DNA of 9,728 nucleotides from Candidatus Gastranaerophilales bacterium HUM_12 (GTDB lineage: Bacteria > Cyanobacteriota > Vampirovibrionia > Gastranaerophilales > Gastranaerophilaceae). Positions 1 through 5,428 of this stretch are shown here, piece by piece. Position 1 is the first letter of the stretch. Every line of letters starts with the position of its first letter. The notes beneath the pieces are model-generated. The model had not been told where the DNA came from. It did not search any database and saw only the letters and a program-made list of their open reading frames with translations. The position numbers were made by a program, and so were the translations under genes. The stretch lies in NCBI GenBank assembly GCA_002102825.1, contig DABJ01000047.1, forward strand, positions 1 through 9,728, read 5' to 3'.

Positions 1-150
1 AGATTACGACGTCACTCCGTATATCTTTTTATTTTTAAACCTCACACCTCAATAAAACTCTTTGTGCGCCCCATTATCAGCAGTCTTACAAAGTTCACCA
101 TGGTTGGTAGCATAACTACGTGCGTAGCACATTATCCATTACCTGAATGA
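1..150. other. Unassigned leading stretch, no recognised gene
   Basis: This stretch looks less AT-rich than the rest of the window. On the + strand one frame is open from base 1 to a TGA at 148-150 (49 codons), but I recognise no family in it. On the minus strand a 26-codon frame, starting with an ATG near 132, is also open. Short self-complementary pieces are present: ACCATGGT at 97-104 and CTACG/CGTAG at 116-127. It could be the 3' end of a gene cut by the window edge, a structured RNA, or plain intergenic DNA. I checked for tRNA and tmRNA-like ends and saw none. Confidence 0.25.
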
Positions 151-167
151 TGAAAAAATTATATAAA
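139..167 (+). promoter_or_regulatory. Candidate promoter of the zinc-finger gene
   Basis: TATAAA at 162-167 is a plausible -10 box. The hexamer 17 bases upstream (TTACCT, 139-144) is a poor -35 match. If this is used, transcription would start near 174, inside the inverted repeat that follows. It rests on the -10 match alone. Confidence 0.3.
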
Positions 168-170
168 ATG

Positions 171-187
171 CTACATTAAAAATGTAG
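171..187 (+). repeat. Perfect 7-3-7 inverted repeat in the 5' leader
   Basis: CTACATT (171-177) and AATGTAG (181-187) are perfect reverse complements separated by AAA. The repeat lies just downstream of the candidate -10 box and 11 bases before the ribosome-binding site of the zinc-finger gene. It could be a 5'-end mRNA hairpin or a dimeric repressor's operator. The sequence does not distinguish these. Confidence 0.5.
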
Positions 188-198
188 AACTATATATG

Positions 199-203
199 AA
201 AGG
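199..203 (+). promoter_or_regulatory. Ribosome-binding site that selects ATG 211
   Basis: AAAGG sits seven bases before the ATG at 211, while the in-frame ATG at 196 has no purine-rich sequence at the right distance. The Shine-Dalgarno-like sequence lies inside the extra five codons, so the shorter protein is preferred. Confidence 0.6.
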
Positions 204-210
204 TTTTAAT

Positions 211-726
211 ATGGCTGATACTCTTAAAGCACTAAAATGTCCGGCTTGCGGTAAAGATATGGAAAAAGTGTTTATTCCTAACCTTGGGATAAATCTTGAT
301 ATTTGTACCGATGGTTGTGGCGGAATCTATTTCGACAACAGAGAATTTGAACGATTTGATGAAAAAGATGAAGATATTTCTAAAATCTTAGAGAAAATTT
401 CAGGGAAAGAATTTGCCCCTGTTGACCAATCTCAAACTAGAATCTGTCCAAATTGTGGTACTAAAATGGTTAAAAATAGTTCAAGCATTCATAAGAAAAT
501 TGAAGTTGATGATTGTTATTCTTGTGGGGGGAAATTCCTTGATAACAATGAGCTTCAAAAAATTAGAGAAGAATATGACACTGCAGAACAAAGAGATAAA
601 GACATTTTGAAATTTGTCTACCATGAAGTTGGCAGAGAATTGGCTGATGTTGACCAAAGATATTCTGAAACAATCACTAACAGAACAAAAATCCAATCAA
701 TTTTCTACAAGTTATTAGGAATGTAA
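211..726 (+). CDS. Two-domain zf-TFIIB-type zinc-ribbon protein
   Basis: A small cytoplasmic protein of 171 residues carrying two copies of the TFIIB-like zinc-binding domain (zf-TFIIB family). The first has CxxC at C10/C13 and a second pair at C32/C36 followed by GGIYFD. The second has CxxC at C79/C82 and C102/C105 followed by GGKFLD. The 'C..CGG.(F/Y)(F/L)D' ending is the hallmark of this family. A charged helical tail (about 110-171) follows, with no signal peptide or membrane segment. The start at 211 is chosen from its ribosome-binding site; an in-frame ATG at 196 would add five residues. Proteins of this family are widespread in bacteria and poorly characterised; zinc binding is expected but no reaction is known to me. 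The gene stands alone on the + strand and converges on the metallopeptidase gene. Domain call is confident, function unknown. Confidence 0.85.
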   Translation: MADTLKALKCPACGKDMEKVFIPNLGINLDICTDGCGGIYFDNREFERFDEKDEDISKILEKISGKEFAPVDQSQTRICPNCGTKMVKNSSSIHKKIEVDDCYSCGGKFLDNNELQKIREEYDTAEQRDKDILKFVYHEVGRELADVDQRYSETITNRTKIQSIFYKLLGM

Positions 727-731
727 GTTTT

Positions 732-774
732 TGAACAATCTCCCTTATTTTAAGGACGAGGGAGAAAATGTTCA
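732..774. terminator. Hairpin between convergent genes
   Basis: Two stacked stems form one hairpin: TGAACA (732-737) pairs with TGTTCA (769-774), and TCTCCCT (739-745) with AGGGAGA (759-765). It lies between the stops of the two converging genes and overlaps the stop codon of the minus-strand one, the usual place for a bidirectional terminator. Neither side has a clear T-run after the stem, so termination by it alone may be inefficient. Confidence 0.5.
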
Positions 775-1587
775 GAATGAAATATTAAAATAATCTGACA
801 AATCTGCTAATTCTCGGTAATAACCGGATTGCAGAAGTTCATAAAAACGATTACAAGCTTGAGGGGCTAAATCTTGAACCGTACAAGGAGAAAGATACAG
901 TCCCTCAACTAGCCTTGCAAATAATTCTGTCGGCTTTTTATAATACTTTTGGAGTTTATTTATTCTGGCTGAAATCCGAGATTGTCTTTTTTGCATTGAT
1001 TTTAAACGGATATATGCCACAAATTCTATTGGCATATCACAAAAATCTCGTTCAATATTATCAATCGAATAAACATCAACCTTTTTAAAAAACACTCCGG
1101 TCACAAGTTTAACTCTATCGTATTTCAACAAATACCGTGCATTAGACTTTTTTATATATCTGTCAAATTCTTTGAACTTTTTAGAACGCATAAATTTTGG
1201 GTATCCATCTTTAATAATTTTTTCATACTCCGAGATTTTAGACTTGATAATCTTTTTATGTGCCAAAAGTCTTTCACACTTTGAATGCGAATCAACAAAA
1301 TTCGTAACTTTAATTAACTCTTTTTCATATATTGAAACCTCATTACTATCAAACAAAACTTCCAAAGTTCCGCCAGTCTTTTCCATAAAAGGTTCAATCT
1401 GCGAGTGAACATAATGAGCAAATTCGTGCAAAAGAGTCGGTATAGTTCTTTCCGATGGAATATTTTTAGATATATCAATGCGTTTTTTCATATAAAAGCC
1501 TTGATGTCCACGAGCCTTTGTGGACGTGTGAACTTCAAGCCCCAAACTTCTGAAATATCGTATAAGTTCTCTTTCGTTCTTCTGCAT
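772..1587 (-). CDS. HExxH zincin-like metallopeptidase, ImmA/IrrE-like layout
   Basis: A 271-residue protein with the zinc-peptidase motif HEFAHYVH (H54, E55, H58), preceded by a hydrophobic/polar run (RTIPTLL) as in zincin active-site helices. A candidate third ligand is in PTELFARLVEG (E221 or E228), which resembles the 'E..FA..' segment following the HExxH helix in ImmA/IrrE-type and related phage/plasmid peptidases. The middle (about 85-215) is Lys/Glu-rich and helical, longer than in a typical ImmA domain. No signal peptide or membrane segment is seen, so it is probably cytoplasmic. Substrate is unknown; ImmA-type enzymes cleave regulatory proteins, but that is family knowledge and not shown here. 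No Shine-Dalgarno precedes ATG 1587, and a TATAAT ends only six bases upstream, suggesting a leaderless mRNA. The motif is certain; the family is a cautious call. Confidence 0.7.
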   Translation of the reverse strand: MQKNERELIRYFRSLGLEVHTSTKARGHQGFYMKKRIDISKNIPSERTIPTLLHEFAHYVHSQIEPFMEKTGGTLEVLFDSNEVSIYEKELIKVTNFVDSHSKCERLLAHKKIIKSKISEYEKIIKDGYPKFMRSKKFKEFDRYIKKSNARYLLKYDRVKLVTGVFFKKVDVYSIDNIERDFCDMPIEFVAYIRLKSMQKRQSRISARINKLQKYYKKPTELFARLVEGLYLSPCTVQDLAPQACNRFYELLQSGYYRELADLSDYFNISF

Positions 1588-1593
1588 ATTTTT

Positions 1594-1622
1594 ATTATAT
1601 AGCGCTTAAAAATCTTGTATTA
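1594..1622 (-). promoter_or_regulatory. Candidate promoter of the metallopeptidase gene (leaderless)
   Basis: On the minus strand a perfect TATAAT occupies 1599-1594. The hexamer 17 bases upstream (TAATAC, 1622-1617) is a poor -35. The start codon follows the -10 box after six bases, so the predicted transcript begins at or next to the ATG, in line with the missing ribosome-binding site. Confidence 0.45.
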
Positions 1623-1627
1623 TTAAC

Positions 1628-1641
1628 TTTTGTAACAAATA
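1628..1641 (-). promoter_or_regulatory. Shared upstream motif, copy 1 (TTTTGTAACAAATA on +)
   Basis: Fourteen bases matching 13 of 14 positions of a second copy at 9232-9245. Each copy lies just upstream of a predicted -35 position of a minus-strand gene, in the same orientation. It may bind a common regulator. AT-rich DNA makes chance matches possible; a shorter related string (TTTGTAACACAAT) also occurs inside a gene at 5501-5513. Confidence 0.3.
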
Positions 1642-1796
1642 AAACAAGTTTTGAAATTAGATAATATTTATATACTTTATATATATGAAGACATTAAATA
1701 GACACGAGAGATATTAAGAAGAGAGCAAAGATTAAATTCCGTTTAGATAAAAGAGAGAAAATTCTAATTCCTATTCCTAATTCCTAGAAAAATTTA

Positions 1797-1824
1797 CCCC
1801 GCAAACAAGCGGGGCTTTTTTTTT
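1797..1824. terminator. GC-rich intrinsic terminator, strongest on the + strand
   Basis: CCCCGC (1797-1802) and GCGGGG (1809-1814) form a perfect six-pair stem around an AAACAA loop, followed on the + strand by C and nine Ts (1816-1824). On the minus strand the same stem is followed by TAAA and then five Ts, so it can also end the operon transcript, whose stop codon (1823-1825) abuts it. No annotated + strand gene ends nearby, so the strong + orientation is either a byproduct of bidirectionality or marks an unannotated + transcript. Confidence 0.8.
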
Positions 1825-4801
1825 AAATCTTTAATCCATTTTCTTCGCAATATGCAAGAAGTGTAGATTTTTGTTTGTCTATGCATTCTTTCATATACGG
1901 ATTTTTAGTTTTTGTCATGATTATTTCAAGAGCTTTATCATACATTTTGGAAGAACCTTTTAGCAATTCCAATTGGTTTTGCGCTTGAACTGACCCAATA
2001 TCCTGATAATATCTGCCATAAAGCAAATACAATTGAGATAACAATTCATTCAAACTATATTTCTTCGCTAAAATTATTGCAGATTCAATATGAATTTTTG
2101 CACTTTCAAAATCTGAAATTGTGATGAAAGCAATTGCAATAACTTTCTTCAACAACACAATAAAATAAGTATTATTTATACGAGGATTTTGCGCAATTTC
2201 CAAAGCTTGATTTGCAATCTCTAGAGCATTTCTCGGATTTTCGGTAACAATTGTTGCTTCTGAAATCAAGTACCAAGAAAGCAATGCCCCAAGTGCCATT
2301 TTTTCATTCGCAAAATATGTAATTTGTTGATTATAAATATCAATAGCATGTCTTGCTTGTTGTTCATCTTTGAAAATCTTACCAAGAAGAACTTTCAAAA
2401 TATTTTTAGTAAAATTATCTCCGGTATTATTTGCAAAGGTCACAGCATCAAACAACTGTTCTCTCAAATTTTCATAATCTTTTTGAATAAATTTATTAAT
2501 AATTACAACAAGATTCCATCGGGAAATTGTTCTGCTATCCATAACATCTGCCCGATAGTTACTGTTTACACCATCTAAGATTTCATTAGAAGTTGCAATA
2601 TCGCCTTTCATTGTGTTTGCGTAAGCCAATACAAGTTTTGCTTTACACATCAACAATGGGTCATTGATTTTATGTTTTTCAATAATTTCAAAGAAAGTCG
2701 TCAAAACTTCAAATGAGCGGTCATTCCCTTGCAAAGTTAAGGCTGTAGCAAGTTCTAAATAAACTCTTAACCAAGTATCATACAAAAATCCCAACGGAAT
2801 AGATTTGCTCAATTTCGGCTTAGCAAGATACGAACTGATAACCGGCATAATGTCATTATCAATTAGATTTATAACTTCGCCACAATTTCCAATATCAATA
2901 AGTGATGATAATTTTGTTGTTTTTAAAATTGCTGTTTCGATTTCTTGACCTGATTTCATTTTTTTCAAAACATTGTCAACACATTCAACATCACCAAAAT
3001 AATTGCCTGTTTTTTTGCAACACAAAGCAAGATAGCCTAAAAGTTCAATTTCTTTAACTTCATCATTTTTAGCTTTCGCATTAGATATTGCGTCCGGCAG
3101 AAAGTCTAAAGCTTCTTCAGGGTCGTACTCCGTCAAAAGTTTTCCTAAACGTTCACTGATATTGTATCGAATGTTCAGGGTTTCATTCTCATTGAATTCG
3201 TTAAGAAGTGCCAAGCATTGCTTTTGCGCAATTACGTATAAATTCACGTCCCCAACATAAGATGCCAGTCGTGTTGTTTTTGTCCAAATGTCAAAAGCCA
3301 TTCGGTTTTCTTTAAGATTATGTGCAATCATTGCCATCGTCGCATTAGTGTTAAGGTTAAACACGCTGATTGCTTTCCCGATTTTTACATTTAAATCTTC
3401 AAAAGAAATATCAAATGAAATACTTTTCAGAACAGTTTCCCACAACAAAAGATTGTTAAACTCATAGCAAACATCATTGTATGGTCTTACAAAATTTGAT
3501 TTAACAAGATACAACATTATGTCATTAAATTTTTGAGTTTTATAACCAAAAATCTCTTTCAAAAGCGCAAGATTGATTCTGTCTCCCAAAATTGCCGCTC
3601 CGCATAAAAGTTTATAAGCTTCATTGTTATTTTTATTGAGAATTGCAAGTCTTGCCTTGATTAGTTCTGAAAAACTATTTGGCAAAATAAATGCTTTATC
3701 AGAAATTTGACAATCAAAAGAATAATTTATTGCCTGTTCGACAAAAGCGGGATTCCCATTGCTCTTGTTAAAAATTACTTCCTTTTCTCTAGTGGTCACA
3801 TACTTTCCGACTTCGCCTTTAAAATCAATAGTTTTAGATAGTTCAGCAGGAGTTAGTGGTGCGATATGAACATCTACATAAGACTTTATGTCTTTGTCAT
3901 CAAATCCAAAAAATCCGCTAATCGGACGGTGTTCATTATAGATTGCTATGAATTTCAAATTTTTCCAGTTTTCATTTTTTTGCATAAAATGAGTTAGAAA
4001 TTCAATTGAAAAGCCATCTATAAAATCAAAATTATCAATAACAAAAATAAATCTACCGGTTTGAGCAAAAGCATCAAACACTTTCATCAAAACATTGTAA
4101 GTCATTTTTTTATTGATAATAATATCTTCATAGTTCCCATCTTGAGAATTATATAAGAAATTTATGAATAATAAAATTTCACTGCTATTCAAAAATTGAA
4201 ATTCATTGCTAAAAAATTTAACCGCATCAGACTGCATTTCTTCGTTATTCACACAGAAATTAGGTAGCCTGAAAAGATTCAATAGCATATCCTGAATTAC
4301 TCCCCCGGGGGTTAATTGGGTAAGTTGAGTACATTTGCCAATACACCATTGGAATTTATCTTTTTCAAATTTTTCTATCAACTTAAACAAAAGAGTACTT
4401 TTCCCAACTCCTTTATCTCCGGTTATAGAAAAAATCTTTTCATCTTTTGAACAAATACCATCAACTAGAACATCAAAGGCTTGCTTTCGGGAATAAAATT
4501 TTGGTTTAAATTCCAAATTAATTGTTTTATTTTCTTCTTTTTGCTTTTTAGGGTTATTAGTTTTTTGTGCAGGTTGACCGAATGGAAGTCCACATTTTCT
4601 ACATTTTATAGCACTTGGGAAATTCACACTGTTGCAGTGTTGACAAACTTTCAATAATTCTTGCCCGCATTTTTTACAAACAAAATTTCCCACAGGATTT
4701 ACGGTATTGCAATGACTACACAGCAGACCAACACGAGTCTTGCAATAAGGACACTTTAGAGAAGATTCTGAGATATTTTTTTTACAAACCGGACATTTCA
4801 T
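1823..4801 (-). CDS. STAND-type ATPase with three zinc ribbons and TPR-like repeats
   Basis: A 992-residue cytoplasmic protein. The first 75 residues hold three zinc ribbons spaced every 25 residues: C3/C6 with C17/C20, C28/C31 with C42/C45, C53/C56 with C67/C70. After a Lys-rich linker comes an AAA_16/STAND NTPase domain (about 100-385): Walker A GDKGVGKST at 128-136, Walker B FIFVIDNFD at 251-259 (D256), and the NGNP motif at 348-351 typical of this class. The remaining ~600 residues are helical repeats of TPR/MalT-like character. STAND proteins are signal-driven switches that use nucleotide binding to assemble or release partners. Similar zinc-ribbon/ATPase/TPR proteins often also carry an adenylate cyclase domain; none is visible here. 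It is the last gene of the operon, 11 bases after the sigma factor stop, with only a weak ribosome-binding site, so translational coupling is likely. Ligand and partner are unknown. Confidence 0.85.
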   Translation of the reverse strand: MKCPVCKKNISESSLKCPYCKTRVGLLCSHCNTVNPVGNFVCKKCGQELLKVCQHCNSVNFPSAIKCRKCGLPFGQPAQKTNNPKKQKEENKTINLEFKPKFYSRKQAFDVLVDGICSKDEKIFSITGDKGVGKSTLLFKLIEKFEKDKFQWCIGKCTQLTQLTPGGVIQDMLLNLFRLPNFCVNNEEMQSDAVKFFSNEFQFLNSSEILLFINFLYNSQDGNYEDIIINKKMTYNVLMKVFDAFAQTGRFIFVIDNFDFIDGFSIEFLTHFMQKNENWKNLKFIAIYNEHRPISGFFGFDDKDIKSYVDVHIAPLTPAELSKTIDFKGEVGKYVTTREKEVIFNKSNGNPAFVEQAINYSFDCQISDKAFILPNSFSELIKARLAILNKNNNEAYKLLCGAAILGDRINLALLKEIFGYKTQKFNDIMLYLVKSNFVRPYNDVCYEFNNLLLWETVLKSISFDISFEDLNVKIGKAISVFNLNTNATMAMIAHNLKENRMAFDIWTKTTRLASYVGDVNLYVIAQKQCLALLNEFNENETLNIRYNISERLGKLLTEYDPEEALDFLPDAISNAKAKNDEVKEIELLGYLALCCKKTGNYFGDVECVDNVLKKMKSGQEIETAILKTTKLSSLIDIGNCGEVINLIDNDIMPVISSYLAKPKLSKSIPLGFLYDTWLRVYLELATALTLQGNDRSFEVLTTFFEIIEKHKINDPLLMCKAKLVLAYANTMKGDIATSNEILDGVNSNYRADVMDSRTISRWNLVVIINKFIQKDYENLREQLFDAVTFANNTGDNFTKNILKVLLGKIFKDEQQARHAIDIYNQQITYFANEKMALGALLSWYLISEATIVTENPRNALEIANQALEIAQNPRINNTYFIVLLKKVIAIAFITISDFESAKIHIESAIILAKKYSLNELLSQLYLLYGRYYQDIGSVQAQNQLELLKGSSKMYDKALEIIMTKTKNPYMKECIDKQKSTLLAYCEENGLKI

Positions 4802-4812
4802 ATTAAAAACTT

Positions 4813-5370
4813 TTAACCAAGGATATCTTTTACTTTTTCCATCAATCTGTATAATCTTTTTGAGATTTCAGACTGAGAAAGACCAAGTTCTTCAGAAATT
4901 TCTTTCTGGGTCATGCCTTTATCATATCGCAAAGTATATATCTGTAAGTAGTTTTTGTCAGGGTGTTCACTATCAATGTTTTTAATTGTTTTCGCAACAA
5001 AATCAAGAATTTCTTTTTGAATAACAATTTCTTCCGGAGTTTCCGGTAATTGAACATTTGAATAGCTAATGTAAACATCTGAATAATCAATATCACTTTG
5101 AGGAGCAAGAACTTCTCTTGTAGACATATAGCCGGCTCTTGTTCGTCTTAATCTTCCGGAATCCTTTAAAACATTGACTATAGAGGTTGTCGCAACACGT
5201 TTAAGATAAGCTTCTAAAGTAGCCTCTGTATCTATTGCATTAAGAATAGCAACAGAACGTTTGCATGTTTCATTGAAGAAATCATCAAACAAATCCTCAT
5301 TGTTAGGATATTTTCGATCACTTTTAATAATCTTGCTAATTAAATCTATCTTATCCTGTGTTAAATCCAC
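4813..5370 (-). CDS. Sigma-70 family (ECF-like) RNA polymerase sigma factor
   Basis: A 185-residue protein with a reduced two-domain sigma layout. A region-2-like segment (about 25-80) includes EAYLKRVATTSIVNVLKD and a basic RLRRTR stretch. A linker follows, then a clear region-4 helix-turn-helix (about 147-180) with MTQKEISEELGLSQSEISKR, the part that reads the -35 box. Lack of regions 1 and 3 fits an ECF or group-4 type. The start is taken as GTG 5370 because GAGGAAG lies eight or so bases upstream; a TTG at 5385 would add five residues but has no ribosome-binding site. It sits 41 bases after the membrane protein gene and 11 before the ATPase gene, on the same strand. In cyanobacteria, as I recall, DUF1822 genes often neighbour such sigma factors, so the membrane protein is the obvious candidate for its regulator. 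Target promoters are unknown. Confidence 0.85.
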   Translation of the reverse strand: MDLTQDKIDLISKIIKSDRKYPNNEDLFDDFFNETCKRSVAILNAIDTEATLEAYLKRVATTSIVNVLKDSGRLRRTRAGYMSTREVLAPQSDIDYSDVYISYSNVQLPETPEEIVIQKEILDFVAKTIKNIDSEHPDKNYLQIYTLRYDKGMTQKEISEELGLSQSEISKRLYRLMEKVKDILG

Positions 5371-5378
5371 ACTACTCT

Positions 5379-5383
5379 TCCTC
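5379..5383 (-). promoter_or_regulatory. Ribosome-binding site selecting GTG 5370
   Basis: GAGGA on the minus strand (inside a GAGGAAGAG run) precedes GTG 5370 at normal spacing. No such sequence precedes the upstream in-frame TTG at 5385. It places the first residue of the sigma factor at V/M before DLTQDKIDL. Confidence 0.55.
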
Positions 5384-5399
5384 AAGTCTGTTCAAAGAT

Positions 5400-5428
5400 A
5401 TTATAGCATAATTAGAAATAAATTTTAA
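5400..5428 (-). promoter_or_regulatory. Internal extended -10 promoter ahead of the sigma factor
   Basis: On the minus strand TGCTATAAT (5408-5400) is a perfect extended -10 (TG-n-TATAAT), with TTAAAA at 5428-5423 as a 4-of-6 -35 match at 17-base spacing. Transcription would start near 5393, leaving a leader of about 23 bases that contains the ribosome-binding site for GTG 5370. The -35 overlaps the 3' end of the membrane protein gene. It would let the sigma factor and ATPase be transcribed apart from the membrane protein. Confidence 0.55.

Larger units (their letters stand above)
1588..1822. other. Intergenic gap with possible short + strand transcript
   Basis: This 235-base gap separates the metallopeptidase start from the end of the operon. 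It holds the metallopeptidase promoter, one copy of the shared motif, a short purine-rich stretch (about 1701-1760), and three closely spaced TTCCTA units (1768, 1774, 1781), two of them within TAATTCCTA repeats 13 bases apart. On the + strand TTGAAA (1651-1656) and TATACT (1671-1676) resemble promoter boxes, but the 14-base spacing is short. With the + oriented terminator at 1797-1824 they could define a small RNA of about 140 bases. No credible reading frame is present. Confidence 0.3.

Noticed and set aside
1..150. tRNA, tmRNA or rRNA fragment at the left edge
   Set aside because: No cloverleaf pairing, TTCGA-type loop, CCA end or recognisable rRNA stretch was found on either strand.
1685..1717. 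Ten-residue open frame in the 1588-1822 gap
   Set aside because: It is very short and has no ribosome-binding site; frames this small are expected by chance.
5371..5385. TTG 5385 as the start of the sigma factor
   Set aside because: No Shine-Dalgarno lies upstream of it. GAGGA within this stretch is well placed for GTG 5370. Not excluded by the sequence.
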